A stretch of 64,000 nucleotides of DNA from Terana coerulea. Taxonomy: Eukaryota; Basidiomycota; Agaricomycetes; Polyporales; Phanerochaetaceae. This document shows positions 1 to 10,940 of this stretch, one piece after another. Where the stretch lies: the NCBI GenBank assembly GCA_024811115.1, contig JAKOGH010000747.1, positions 310,001 through 374,000 on the forward strand, read 5' to 3'. The notes under the pieces were generated by a model that was given only the letters and a program-made list of their open reading frames with translations, did not search any database and was not told the DNA's origin. The translations under genes and the position numbers were made by a program. Position 1 is the first letter of the stretch. Each line of letters begins with the position of its first letter.

Positions 1-436
1 ACGTCTGGTCAGTAGGTCAGCTGTAGCATCCGCTTGTTCGACAACAGGTCATTATCCTACCGGGGTGTTGGTTGAATTTCGAGAGATTATCATGGTAGAA
101 AAGCGATGAAACCAGTCCGCCGAGTGTGGCACTGCAAAAAGAGAGCTGAACGAGAGGGCCTTCGGAAGACGCCGCGATGTCGCGCTTCGGCGCCAAAAGC
201 ACGAGTGTCCCAAATAGGCAGGTGACTATGTACGTCACTTCTACAAGCCTTCGGCCAAAGCAATGTTTTCAACGCATATATCGGTCGCAATTCTTATGCT
301 CAGTTCAAGCCGGAATGTCACAATTTAAACATATCTCTCATACTACAAACGGCACAACGAATGCGAGCACTGTGATCGCGCTCCTCCCGCAGGCCGAATC
401 TCTGTTTCCGGAGGGCTCCTACTGGCAGCTACGCTT
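1..436. other. no gene seen at left edge
   Basis: Only short overlapping open frames without splice support are present. It is the 3' flank of the small peptide gene that follows on the minus strand. Confidence 0.5.
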
Positions 437-755
437 TTAGCAAGACTGAAAGCCACACAGAGACACATCAGTTTCTGCGCTCGAGACAAAGAAGACTTAG
501 CACATACGCCAGTGCAGCAGAGTGTGATACTTCCAGCGCCATTGCAAGCGATTTCGCCAGCGGCACAGGTGTCGGGGAAGAAGACAGTACGCTGCATCAC
601 GTCGACAAAATGTTTTCAGCAATGTGGAATATTGAGCGAATGAGGGGACAACATACACATTCGCGCTTGTTCAACGCGTTCGCCTCAGGGGCTGGGGCCG
701 GAGTGGCGGCCGCAAGCGTAGCGAGGACGGCGAGAATGAACAGTTGGAACTGCAT
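437..755 (-). CDS. small secreted six-cysteine peptide precursor
   Basis: Three exons on the minus strand: 755-657, 591-508 and 445-437. Both introns (about 65 and 62 nt) have GTATGT donors, CTGA-type branch sites and CAG acceptors. They join in phase into a 63-residue protein that ends TCT TGC TAA. Residues 1-17 are a clear signal peptide. A short Pro/Ala/Glu-rich linker follows and ends in a Kex2-type Lys-Arg at residues 30-31. The predicted mature peptide of 32 residues carries six cysteines with spacing C-X8-C-X6-C-X8-CC-X3-C. The precursor design is that of small secreted fungal peptides (established knowledge); I do not recognise the family. It has no neighbour within 1.3 kb on either side. 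The last exon encodes only Ser-Cys-stop, so automatic annotation would probably miss it. The exon structure is seen in sequence; the biological role is unknown. Confidence 0.72.
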
Positions 756-2084
756 GATGGCGAAGATAGTAGAAGAGATGAAGCTTTAGGTGGCTGGGCA
801 ATTTGTGAGAAGACGTGGGTCGCTTGCTGCAGACTCTGAGAATACCTCAGGCACCCTGTTTAATACCTGCTCTCGGCTCGAACAAATATTTGGCAACGTC
901 CGTTTTTTCATGCGACGGCGGTGAATGCTCCGCAAAGTGAGTCGGTCAGGTTGTCTGAAATCAAGGGTGCAAACAGCCCTGTACTGATTAGCGTTGCATA
1001 TAGCCAATTGCGCGTAGTCGGATGATCGTCGTGACGGCAAACATAGATCTCGTGAGCGGTGTTTGAGGTAATCGGAAGAATTGGCTCCAATTATGGGCGC
1101 GCTCCGCGCAGCTTCGACGCTGTGGCAGTAAGCAGAAGCCGTCGGCAGTAGCATAAGCACCTGAAGAAGGATACAAACTACGGTAAGTAAGGACGCTCAA
1201 CACACGATCTACACTGATGCCCGCCGTTTCCGCATCACAAAGACTCCAAGCCTTGGCTTGGAATCTCATTTAAGCATTGCCTACCTCCACAGCGACCCCG
1301 AAACGAATGATACCCGTGGATGCATCATGATCGCAGTGGCTGGACGGCTGGTGGCATGACTTCGTACGAGCGATTGCTCTGAGGTTGGGATATGGTTGTG
1401 TCTCTAAGAGTCTCGTCCTAATTCAAGGAGCCGATGTGTTAACAATTGGCAAGTGAAATCATTTAAGCGCACACTCCTCACCTCCAACCAGGACAAGTCC
1501 TACGCATTTCATGACGCCTGTCATAGGTCTCCTCCTATTTAGCGGCATGAATTATGTGAGTACAAAATCGGCAGGCGATGACCGCAGTCGCGATGCCGGT
1601 TGATCTCGGAGGCTCTCCTGTCAAGTTTCCTGCGTCGTGCGACACAAAGAGCGCTCCGTAGAACGTCCATGTATTGCAATTATACTGACAACTCCCGTAG
1701 CCAGCGCCATGGTACTAAAGCTGTTCCCTGGACTAGTTCCGGTTAACGTCATGGGGAGTGAAGCAGCGCGTCTGGAGTGGTCACACCGCCCAGGAGCGCT
1801 TCCCAATATGGTAACCAGAGGCTTTGACGCTCATAGTAATAAGAGCGTGAATCAGGCCTAGGCGTGTATGAGGGCGAGGGCAGCCCGCTTGTACGGGAAT
1901 TTCGCAAATGAAGGTATCCTCCATTGGATGAGGGAAAGGGGGAAATAACGACATAATATATCTACATGTTCATGGTAAGTCTACAGATCTATATGAATGG
2001 AATGCCGTACATTACAGAGTCCATGTAACACTCAGGACCACGGTTCCAGTGGTAGTCCTGCTGAGTGGCAACCTCCAATCGGTG
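756..2084. other. intergenic region
   Basis: It contains the upstream region of the small peptide gene and the downstream region of the SNARE gene. Several open frames of 60-125 codons overlap on both strands. None has a recognisable domain or a consistent set of splice sites, so no gene is called. Confidence 0.4.
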
Positions 2085-3170
2085 TTAACCAAGCCTATTC
2101 ATCTGCTTCTTCGCACTGCCCAACTTCCCTCCCACTCTGTCCACTTCCGACGTCAAATCGTCCAACATCTCGTTCTGCTCCGATATCTCTTGCCCAATGG
2201 CCATACCCAGGTGCTTCTGTCGCTGGAGAATGGCAGAAAGTTGCGACAGTTGTGAGTCCTGCTGGTCCATCTGCGTCTGCTGCAGTTGTACCAGCCCTTG
2301 GTCGTCAAGTGGTCTTGTCTGCTCGGTTTCCTTCGGTGGCCCACCGAAAACTCTGGCGACGGGCCTTCTGAAGCCTGCGCCTGGCTTGGACGTTTCGAGG
2401 AGTGCCGATCGGTCGGCTTCTGGTGCTGGGTTTCTCTCAGCGGCCGAGCCGAGCCCACGGGAAGTCATTCGCGCAACCGTGACAATCTTCGCCAGCTGCT
2501 CGCAGTCGTCCCGCAATCGTGCCGCCATGTCCCGCCTCCGCTGCAGCTCTCCCTCGCTCATCCCGGCCATTCCCAAGCTCTGCAAGCCCTCGTCCAGCGC
2601 ACCGACCCGCGAAAGCGCAGCCGCGAGCTTCTTCTTGGCTTGCACGTTCGCCTGGTGCGAGCCCGAGATGTCGCCCCTGTCCGAGAGGGCGTCGCGCTTG
2701 TTGATATCAGCTCGCACGTCGCGTATCCGCGCCTGCAGGTCCGAGTGCTCGTCCAGCCACGACGACGACGTGAACTGCGCCGTGCCGCCCGCCCCGCCGT
2801 CGTTCTGCACCTTGCCCACGGGCACGCCCAGGAAGTCGCGGAACGCGAACGCCTCCCGCCACTGCTCCTCCCTCGCACTCAGAATAGCACGCAGGTACAG
2901 CTCCAGGCCCGCGCGGCGCTCCTCGAGGATGGAGGGGTTGGTGTGCGAGCGGAAGATGCTCAGCGCGTGCTTCGGCGGGAGCTCCGCGGGAGGCGGCGAG
3001 CCCGTGGACTTGGTGAGCTCCGTGTGCAGGTCGTCAAATTCTGAATATCGCCGCCACATCTGCCATGACCGCACAGAGGCTTGTATTTCTATGCGGTAGA
3101 CGGTATGTGGTTTCGGCTGTGCGCGCTCTTCATAACCTCGGATGTAGATTGCCTGAATAATAGTGCTCAT
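2085..3170 (-). CDS. VAM7: PX domain SNARE protein, Vam7-like (vacuolar fusion Qc-SNARE)
   Basis: Single uninterrupted frame of 361 residues. The start at 3170 was chosen because the PX domain begins right after it; the open frame extends 42 codons upstream but that part is not domain-like. Residues about 5-125 form a PX domain with the RRYSEF basic motif that binds PI3P. The middle is helical and charged. Residues about 295-358 form a SNARE coiled coil with the Qc layout (GQEISEQNEMLDDL, central-layer Gln, then EVDR). There is no C-terminal membrane segment, as in yeast Vam7, which is recruited to the vacuole by PI3P and the HOPS complex (established knowledge). The length fits Vam7 (316 residues in yeast). 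The assignment as the vacuolar fusion Qc-SNARE is firm at family level; strict orthology is inferred. Confidence 0.85.
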   Translation of the reverse strand: MSTIIQAIYIRGYEERAQPKPHTVYRIEIQASVRSWQMWRRYSEFDDLHTELTKSTGSPPPAELPPKHALSIFRSHTNPSILEERRAGLELYLRAILSAREEQWREAFAFRDFLGVPVGKVQNDGGAGGTAQFTSSSWLDEHSDLQARIRDVRADINKRDALSDRGDISGSHQANVQAKKKLAAALSRVGALDEGLQSLGMAGMSEGELQRRRDMAARLRDDCEQLAKIVTVARMTSRGLGSAAERNPAPEADRSALLETSKPGAGFRRPVARVFGGPPKETEQTRPLDDQGLVQLQQTQMDQQDSQLSQLSAILQRQKHLGMAIGQEISEQNEMLDDLTSEVDRVGGKLGSAKKQMNRLG

Positions 3171-3461
3171 GGGTATACGGGTATATAGCTTGAATATATA
3201 TGTGGTGAAGATGAGGTGGAGGTGAGAATGGTCGTAAAGATCGTGGTAGTTGTGAAGAAAGCGTGCTCGACGTCGCTCTGGTCCTGGAGCAGGCACGAAC
3301 GTGAGTCAGCACGAGGTACTCAGCGCCTGCTGCCCAGTCCTGTACTGCTCGTTCAGAGGTACATGAATTCACTTGTCTCTGGTATTCTACGAGACATACT
3401 GAGGCGTTTATGAGCCACATTAATGAGTTTCTTCAGCTTGAGTAGTGCAGCGATATGTGAA

Positions 3462-4494
3462 GAGTGTACCCAATGACAGACGTAGAAAGTATTCCATCGG
3501 GCCGCAATGAGACTTGAGCGCAACATGAAAATGAGTATATTGGATGATAATACATGATGTTTTTGTTCAGGGCGTAGATTAGAACTTCTTCTTGTCCTTG
3601 TCCTCAACGAGCCATTCGCCTTGACTCTTCTCTGTACGGTCGGAGACCAGGGTTTTGCCAATGCCCGGGTATGCACATATATCCATTACCTCCCGGCTTC
3701 CCCCACTGAGGTACACCAGCTCCCCGTCTCCCCGCACGCAAGGCATGCGCGTCACGTTTTCCGGCAGGAAACCCCAAGAAGTCGCCCTTCGCGATGTGCT
3801 CCTCCTTGGGAGCGTCTTCTCCCTCGGCCTGGATAAGGAGCGTCGCGCCGGATGTGCCGGCGTCCAGGATGTAAATCCACTCGTCCTCGTTGCTATGCCA
3901 GTGCGGCACAGTACTGACGATGTGCGGCGCGACACGACAGAAGTGCACTCCGATCTTAGTGAGACCGGTGCTATCTCCGAGGGAGAACGATTGTCGGACA
4001 GATTCCTTATCAAGGGGATGGGGCCTTCCTCGCAGGGGATCTGCGGAAAGACTAGATGTTTCGATTTTATGCGGTGCGGACATCGTTGACTTGGATGTTG
4101 CACGAGACTGGTGGAAATACCCTACGCACGACAGAACAGGTTAACATCCAGTCAAACGTAAGGTGAATCTGTATACACTTACCGCCACTGTGTGAGGGTT
4201 CGGTGAATATTACGGAAAGGAATGGATCTATGAGTAAACACTTGGTCTCCGTCAGGTCTGTGCATGCGCACGATATAACGCTTCATTACAAGTCGGCGCG
4301 TGAGATTGAGGAGAAGGTGAGCCAACCGGAGACCTATACGTGACAGCGCGCAACGGCGTGAGCTTGGGAGGAAAATGCGTCAACTGTGGACCTGTGGGTG
4401 GTGGCGAGGAGTCGGAGTAATGTCGTAGACTCGCCGGGCGAGTCGATGGTGGTTGGGCGAAGCAAAGCACAGGCGAGCAGCAAGCGCCCACCAT
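3462..4494. repeat. tandem duplication unit A (cupin region)
   Basis: This stretch and 4495-5826 are two head-to-tail copies of one segment. Both start around a shared CCAATGACAGACGTA stretch, contain a minus-strand cupin gene with starts 1033 bp apart, and end in sequence that resembles the 5' leader of the bL28m gene (gaagcaaagca...caagcgcccaccatca). Unit B is longer because of unshared sequence at about 5236-5460. Confidence 0.75.
3579..4083 (-). CDS. cupin-domain protein, copy 1 (frame broken by one base)
   Basis: Single-exon cupin closely related to the intact neighbour at 4613-5116. It keeps cupin motif 1 (HWH followed by Glu, then a Gly) and motif 2 (GDFLGFPAGK...H), so it is a small metal-dependent RmlC-like cupin of unknown substrate. 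The reading frame starts at 4083 and changes at the run of four C (plus strand) at 3730-3733. There this copy has one base more than its sister. After that point the second frame continues to a stop at 3579 and matches the C-terminus of copy 2. Nothing else is damaged, so a homopolymer miscall is as likely as a real lesion. The divergence from copy 2 shows this is a true duplicate and not an assembly echo. Confidence 0.7.
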
Positions 4495-5826
4495 CAGAGA
4501 CCCAATGACAGACGTACAAAATACTCTACCGGATGGTATTGAGACTTGGTTGAGCACAAATACAGAAATGAGTGCATTGTATGGTGATACATGATGTTTT
4601 ATTCTTAGAAGACTAGAATTTCTTCCTGTCCTTGTCGTCAATGAGCCAATGACCTTGACTCTTCTCTGTACGATCAATGACCAAGGATTTGCCAATGCCC
4701 GGGTATGCACATATATCCATTGCTTCGCGACTTCCCCCGCTGAGGTACACCAGCTCCCCGGCCTCCGCACGCAAGGCGTGCGCGTCACGCTTCCCGGCAG
4801 GAAACCCCAAGAAGTCGCCTTTCGTGATGGGCTCCTCCTTGAGAGCATTATCTCCCTCAGCCTGGATGAGGAGGGTTGCGCCGGATGCACCGGCGTCCAG
4901 GATGTAAACCCACTCGTCCTCGTTGCTGTGCCAGTGCGGCACAGCGGTGACGGTGTGCGGTGCGGAACGACAGAAGTGCACCCCGATCTTGGTGATGCCT
5001 GTGCTGTCTCCGAGGGAGAACGAGTGTCGGACAGATTCCTGGTCCAAGGGATGGGGGATCCTTCGCAGGGAGTCTAAAGTGAGATTGGATGTTTCGATTT
5101 TGTGTGGAAGGGACATCGTTGACTCGGATGCTACGCGAGACTGGTGGAAATACCCTACGCAGGACGGATGGGTTTAACATCCGGTGAAACGTAAGGTGAA
5201 TTTATACGCACTTACCTTTACAGCGCGATGGCTCAGTGAACTATGCACTGACGGAGGAGATAGTGTCTCTCTCGGGCAGTCGACGGCTTATATACGCTTG
5301 TCAATGCCCTAATACTGTGCGCCTTTGGTGTACACGCCGGCAGGTCAGCTGTGGAAGGGGCTTGATGCTACCACGGGCCGCAACACATACTTCTTGTGAC
5401 TCTGTGAGCGTTGTCAACTCCGCAACCACAGTAAAGTAAGATACGAGGAAACAGTTGGTTCCCGACAGGTCCGTGAATTCGCATGAATGATGCTTCGAAT
5501 TCACTGCAAGTCGGCGCGATAGTAGTCTCCGTTGCTGACCGTGAACAGATAGGATGACGGTCGATCCTTAGGCCTTATCTTTGTACTACGGCGCGGGAGC
5601 ACGAGAATAAGGTATGTCAACCGAGACCGATGTGTGACCGCGAGTGATGGCGTAAGCTTAGGAGGAAGGTGCGTCAACGGCAGACCTATGGGTGGTGGCG
5701 AGTAATGTCATAGAGGTTACCCAAGAGTCTCCAGACCTCGATCCAGGTGAGTGTTGGGTGAATGAATGGTGGTTAGGCGAAGCAAAGCATAAGCGAGCTC
5801 GTGAGCGAGCCGCAAGCGCCCACCAT
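4495..5826. repeat. tandem duplication unit B (cupin region)
   Basis: Second copy of the cupin-containing segment. Its right end lies directly in front of the bL28m start codon at 5847, so the original unit probably included the ribosomal-protein promoter and leader. Unit A carries a detached copy of that leader at about 4250-4494. Confidence 0.72.
4613..5116 (-). CDS. small cupin-domain protein, copy 2
   Basis: Intact single-exon frame of 167 residues. Cupin motif 1 is PHWHSNEDEW with metal-binding His residues and Glu, and motif 2 is GDFLGFPAGKRDAHAL. The tail is Lys-rich (DDKDRKKF). There is no signal peptide or membrane segment, so a cytosolic single-domain cupin is expected. Such proteins often bind a metal and act as isomerases, dioxygenases or sugar-binding proteins, but the substrate cannot be inferred from sequence. 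The start at 5116 is supported because the homology with copy 1 begins there. It is divergent from the bL28m gene, with about 730 bp between the two starts. Confidence 0.85.
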   Translation of the reverse strand: MSLPHKIETSNLTLDSLRRIPHPLDQESVRHSFSLGDSTGITKIGVHFCRSAPHTVTAVPHWHSNEDEWVYILDAGASGATLLIQAEGDNALKEEPITKGDFLGFPAGKRDAHALRAEAGELVYLSGGSREAMDICAYPGIGKSLVIDRTEKSQGHWLIDDKDRKKF

Positions 5827-5846
5827 CAACCTTGCCCTCCTCCGCC
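5117..5846. promoter_or_regulatory. shared upstream region of cupin copy 2 and bL28m
   Basis: Divergent promoter interval without a supported gene. Its right part (about 5460-5826) is repeated at about 4250-4494. No clear TATA box was identified. Confidence 0.4.
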
Positions 5847-6268
5847 ATGTTCCCCACACTGCGCCTGTGCCAGGCCGCCAACGTGCACTTCAAGCGGGCG
5901 AACTTAGGCCTATTCGGCGGAGCCGTGAGGCAGACGGGCAACAACGTCCCCTTCTCGAAACAAAAGACGAAGCGGTCGTGGCTGCCAAACGCGCACAACC
6001 AACGTCTCTTCTCCGAAACGCTCCAGGACTTCATTCGCGTGGAGGTCACCGCACGAGTGCTGCGTACGATTAAGAAGGTGCGTCGTAGTGACTTTGAAGG
6101 ATAAGTAGAGTTAAGGCTGATACATTTCTACGTTAGCATGGAGGAATCGACAACTACGTGATGAAGGAGAAGGCGGAGCTGCTTGGGTGGGAGGGCATGC
6201 GGATACGGGTGATGTTGCGAGAAAAGCAGGCCGAGCAAGCAGTTGTAGCAGTCAACACCACGCCATGA
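5847..6268 (+). CDS. mitochondrial large ribosomal subunit protein bL28m
   Basis: Two exons, 5847-6077 and 6137-6268, separated by a 59-nt intron (GTGCGT...TTAG, phase 0), give 120 residues. The first exon carries the bL28 signature: LGLFGGAVRQTGNNVPFSKQ, then KTKRSWLPN. The second begins HGGIDNYVMKEKAELLG, which is the conserved C-terminal part. bL28m is a structural protein of the mitochondrial 54S ribosomal subunit (MRPL24 in yeast; established knowledge). The ATG at 5847 is the first in frame and matches the short N-terminus usual in fungi. The family assignment rests on visible conserved motifs and is strong. Confidence 0.9.
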
Positions 6269-7549
6269 CGATAGGTGCGTAGCTTGCACATTGCCAATTA
6301 TCCACGCCTGACATCCTGCCTCATTGTAGACTCCTGATCTCTACCTGCTTTCACAATGCTTTCGTTGTATTTAAACCTCACCTGCATAATCTCTCTCGTT
6401 CAGAATCCGCGAATAGGCAGAGAATTCATGTTGAAGCGTGATTGCAGTGGCCTCATCGTGCCGCGCCTCTTTTCGGGACCCTTCTACTAGGTTTGTAACG
6501 GATACTCGAATCATGCTAGCACACAGCGGAATTTGCGTTGACCAATTGCCAGGGTCTCAGACATACTGTCGTTATGAAGAGAGATAATACACGGAAGCGA
6601 ATCTCTGAAGACAGCGGCGGTACGGCGCACCTGTCCTCATATATTTATCTCATTCGTCCACCATACTTCTGCATAAGTCCACACTCACACATTCAGCTAA
6701 AATCTTCTTCGTCGCAAGAAGAGCCGCTCCTTCGAAGGCAACTCCGCATGGCTGAAAGAGCAAGGTCATGCGGCGGACACTCATGCGGGTCTTGGATGCG
6801 ACCCCCTCCGAAGACCTCCCATCCCTACTACGTCCGGCGCTATTTTCAATGCGCGTTCGGTTCCTCTTGAGGCTCGGAAAGCTTTTCCTACACATCTTAT
6901 TGGTCACTTTCGTCGGTGATGTTACCTACAATGCCGGTCGGCAGCCTGAGGAATAACTTCAAGCCCTTGGTCGCCGAGACCTTCATTCTTCTTCGGCACC
7001 TACATAACCGGCACCCAGCTCCAACTTATATTGCTTTCGGCGAAAGTTTGTCGCACAAGCACCCTGAATGCGCTGCTGTCCTCGCACTCCACTTTGCACT
7101 GGATGTCACGGCAGATGGCGGCACTGCTGGACGGCTCGGGCTTAGAACACCTGAGTGCTAACGTGAGTAATTCTCGCTCTCCCTCCGCACGGACGCGGAT
7201 ATTAATCAACGTCATCGTTATAGGACTACATCGGCCTCAAAGCAAGGACCCTTCATTCAACGTACTCCACCAGTAAGAATGCCCTCATTCGTTGATCTAG
7301 GCCAGTACACGTCGAAACCAAGCAAGGACAGAGGATGCAGGTCCCGTTACCCTACTGGTCTCTCCGATGACCTTGAAAAGTAGACTTTATACGTCTAAAT
7401 TGTCAGTAGATCAATGACTGCTTTCTCGCTGTAGGACGCAATGCCAGATTTTTCACCAAAGGAGATGCCCATGATTTGTATGGAGCACAGTTTATTCTGG
7501 TCGATACATACGCATCTATACTATTGGATACGGCAGTGCTTCACTTGAC
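6269..7549. other. gap with one weak spliced candidate
   Basis: No recognisable protein. On the plus strand a frame ending HLSAN at 7158 meets a good donor (GTGAGT, 7159) and an acceptor at 7222, and continues as DYIGLKARTLH. A further donor (GTAAGA) lies at about 7273. These signals suggest a small spliced gene or its remnant, but no start, domain or homologue is visible. It is reported only as a possibility. Confidence 0.2.
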
Positions 7550-8443
7550 ATATCGTGTCTTCAACTGCACTTGTATACCCACCTGGTGCTCGTTTGATTT
7601 GCCGGTATGTCCGGTCACCGGTCAATGATCGTGGTGAGCAACTTGCCGCTGTGTGATCCGAAGCTCACATAGCCTTTCTTTTGAGTCTGGATAGATAGCA
7701 TCTCAGCAATCGAATCATACCTGAGACGGCTCGAAGGGAAAAGGTTATACAGTACCTACTACACCAAGGTGTTCGAAGGCCGTCTGCCGCAGCTGCTAAA
7801 TGACAGACAGATCAGGGAGAGTGGTCAGTGTTTTCGTGGCGCCAGCCCTGTTACCGTCATCTACTGACATTTTGCACTGCAATCCTCAGGCCGTGCATAC
7901 CGCGATCAGATTTAAGCATTGCCAAACTGCGTTCATTATGTTTTCGATTTAGGGTCGCTGTCTCGACATCACTGATATTTCAAGTGAAATCCGGGGTCAT
8001 AACACAAACCCACGGCTAGATTTCCAGAGAGCCACCCAATTGGCCGTAAGTCAAAGAAATACAGACATCGCGTGTTTTCCATTTCTGACTGAGCGAATGA
8101 CAGGCTTGACCAATAGACCGTTGACTTGAACGGTGTCATACCGTGCACCACGCCCACAACTACCTACACTTCTTCGACAATCAGCTCTGAATTTGACTCT
8201 CCTCGCTCCCAGACCTGTGTGACAGTAAAGGCTGCGAACTGGAGCGGTAACTCCTGCTGCGATGGCTTGCTCCACGGGTGCGATGAATCCAGTTCGCGAG
8301 GCCTGCCGCCCGAAGTAAGTTGCGCTGCCGAGGGACAAGCTCGTACGTCCCTTGTTGTTGAGAAAGATTGTTTGCAGAGGTTGGCCAAGATGCTTGCGGA
8401 GCTGCCCTATTACACAAAGAGAACAGCCTCCGCTCTGGATGTC

Positions 8444-8450
8444 TATATAA
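8444..8450 (+). promoter_or_regulatory. TATA box of secreted-protein gene 1
   Basis: TATATAA within a gtctatataaacc block that is conserved in the duplicate at 12679. The start codon lies about 150 nt downstream. A probable 5'-UTR intron is at 8535-8588 (GTGAGC...TTAG), ending nine bases before the ATG. Confidence 0.7.
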
Positions 8451-8597
8451 ACCTGCCGTGTCCCGCTTACTTGGACTCAGACACCAGCAACTCAGACACC
8501 AACAAGCAACTCGAACAACCAGCACTACTTCGCAGTGAGCCCACAACGAGCAGACGGCCCAAGCATTTACTTACCACTCTACCCTTAGCTCAACATC

Positions 8598-9006
8598 ATG
8601 TTCACCAACACCCTCGTCGCTCTCGCCCTCTCTTCCGTCGCCTTTGTCAACGCTTCTCGTACGTGCTCACCGCATGTTCGCGTCCTCCCACGTACTGACA
8701 TTCCTTCACAGCGTCCTCGTAGCCCGCGACGGCTTCTCCGTCACGACATTCTCCGCCGCGGGCTGCCAGGGCAGCAACCAGGGCACGACCAACGTCGGCG
8801 CCTCTGGCACCTCGTGCGTCGAGATGGGCTTCGCAGGCTCCTTCCAGGTCGGCAGCGGCTGCAACAGCGTGCAGGTGCAGTACCACCACAACGCCGGCTG
8901 CAATGCCGACGAGCCCAACGAGATAGACACTGTCACCGAGGGCTGCGTCGACATCCCGGGCGACCTGGGCACGCACTTCTCGGCGGTGTTCTCCTGCGTG
9001 GGCTGA
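8598..9006 (+). CDS. small secreted six-cysteine protein 1
   Basis: Exon 1 (8598-8658) encodes a 20-residue signal peptide almost identical to that of paralogue 2. Exon 2 encodes a Gly/Ser/Cys-rich mature domain of about 94 residues with six cysteines (CQG, SCVE, GCNS, GCNAD, GCVD, SCVG) and stops at 9006. The usual acceptor (CAG at 8711) gives an early stop, because this copy has CC at 8715-8716 where the paralogue has CCC. An acceptor 11 bases further on (TAG at 8722) restores the frame and gives 114 residues. Either this splice is used or the base count is wrong. The family is not recognised. It lacks the eight-cysteine hydrophobin pattern. A secreted effector-like or cell-surface role is an inference from the signal peptide and cysteines only. 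Confidence 0.75.
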
Positions 9007-9346
9007 GCGGTTTGCGCTGGCCCGGCAAGTGCCACTTGGTGCTGGTCTTGTGTCGCACGGCGCATTATCCAAGCCCAAGGGTCTTTCGCGCTGCTGAAGA
9101 ATGACAATGTACCAATTTTGTAACACCATAATTTATGCGAATGAATTGGTCTGCACGATTGCCATTCCGTAGTAGTATGACACATGAAAACGGCAGTGCA
9201 TGTCTATAGGCTCAAAAATACGTTCGTCGACATTCAAGCTACCTTCCAAGGGCTCAGGCGTTTCCGCTCTACTTGCAGTATAATCCTTCAAGAATATGGC
9301 TACCAGTCCATCTCATCCTGTCTAAGGTATCACAGGCCGTCCAACC

Positions 9347-10940
9347 CAGACTCCTTCCCGTCTTAGCTCGGACAAAAGGGAGAGGGGGAGGCAGGAGGAG
9401 AAGGCGCCAATAGTAGAGATTTGATGAACCCGATCCTTTAACGAGCCTCCCTAACGTCCTCGCACGACTGGCAGAAAACATTGGGTAAACAATGACATAA
9501 GCACGGCATCGCTCCGGCATCCTATTTTTCCACGAGACAATTGCTGGAATTCGTTGCGTGATGCGATCAATCACACGCTTCATGCATCCCGTTCTTGGCT
9601 GACTGCATGAATTTCCCTCCGCCGCTATCAGAAAGACTGTGAAATGGTGATTCTCCTTTTCTCCCGGAGAATGGGAGAATGCGGCAATGCCCGGGCGTGA
9701 CCATCACGTCACAGCCACTTTGTCCCTCCCGATCACCCAAATACGGCTCCTGGCGGGATGGCGCTAGCCCCGTATCATTGCCTTTTTAGATAGGTCTCCG
9801 GAAGCGCCTCACACCTCAGCTTCAAAGCGGGCCCTCCGACCAGAAAGAAGCATGTGTTTGAGGGTTTGAAATAAATAAAATAATTTATCAGTATATTTGT
9901 GTTATTATACAGCAGTCAAGCGATACTGGAGGTAGGCATTCCAGTCACAGCGCAAGTTATACACAGCGCCGACTGTATTCAGACTGCAAGGGTGCTCAAC
10001 TGGCACTATGTTAGAGCTTGACTTGGTTTGATGGAGCGCAAATTTAATTGGGCATAATATGGTAGTGAAATAGGAACGATTTAATCACTACGAGGTGGTA
10101 TACTAACCCTGCACCGACGTCCAACGCAGAGCAGCGGTTCGGCGGCAAACAATAGTACCTAAACGGGGCAAGGCGGATCAAGCGCCCCTCCCAATTCAGC
10201 CGTTTGAACGCGATCGCCGTGACAGAGGCTAACAAGCGCCCCTCCCCAATTCTCTCAATTCTCCCGATTCTCCCGATTCTCCTGGGAGAATCACCATTTC
10301 CCAGACGTCCTCGCCGCTATAGTGCCCGACTCGCCCGACTCATTATGTCCGCATTTCTTCAGCACTTGAACTGTGACACAAGTCTCAAATATCAGTTACA
10401 ATCAACCTTTATAAATGAAATGAAATTTTCTTCGTTTTTCTGGCCATCGCCCGTTGGAATTTCTCAGTTCGCTCGCTTTCTGACGAAGCGTCCTGAAATG
10501 CCACTTTGCAGTGTGTATTCTGACCACAGCTTGCAGCCCGCCGAAGGGCCTTTTGGTCACAGGCTGGTTTCATAAAATATGAGCAGACGTTCTAAGTTTT
10601 CCAGCTCGGCATGGGGTCTGTATTGGCGAAGAGCCTCGCGACGCGAGTACTTACAGTAGCCACTTGCTTAGGAGCCTTCGTGCGGTCAGCCAAGAACGGG
10701 ATGCATGAAGCGTGTGATTGATCGCATCACGCAACGAATTCCAGCAATTGTCTCGTGGAAAAATAGGATGCCGGAGCGATGCCGTGCTTATGTCATTGTT
10801 TACCCAATGTTTTCTGCCAGTCGTGCGAGGACGTTAGGGAGGCTCGTTAAAGGATCGGGTTCATCAAATCTCTACTATTGGCGCCTTCTCCTCCTGCCTC
10901 CCCTCTCCCTTTCGTCCGAGCTAAGACGGGAAGGAGTCTG
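9347..10940. mobile_element. MULE-like non-autonomous transposon
   Basis: The element is bounded by a perfect 9-bp direct repeat CGTCCAACC (9338-9346 and 10941-10949). Its ends are terminal inverted repeats of about 260 bp (9347-9607 and 10682-10940) that start CAGACTCCTTCCCG. The arms are so alike that both encode the same unrelated open frame on opposite strands. A second inverted block (about 9618-9680 and 10250-10320) contains short attctccc repeats. About 360 bp on the right side is unpaired. A 9-bp target duplication with very long terminal repeats is the mark of Mutator-like elements (established knowledge). No transposase is present, so it must have been moved in trans. Confidence 0.8.

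Larger units (their letters stand above)
7550..9312. repeat. direct duplication, copy A, carrying secreted-protein gene 1
   Basis: Matches 11730-13520 in order and orientation through about 1 kb of upstream DNA, the TATA box, the coding exons and about 300 bp of 3' flank (shared atgaaaacggc and ctaccag blocks). The two ATGs are 4252 bp apart. The space between the copies is filled by a MULE-like element and a MITE. Confidence 0.8.

Noticed and set aside
2197..3099. 300-codon plus-strand open frame
   Set aside because: Antisense shadow of the PX-SNARE gene; the minus-strand frame has the PX and SNARE motifs.
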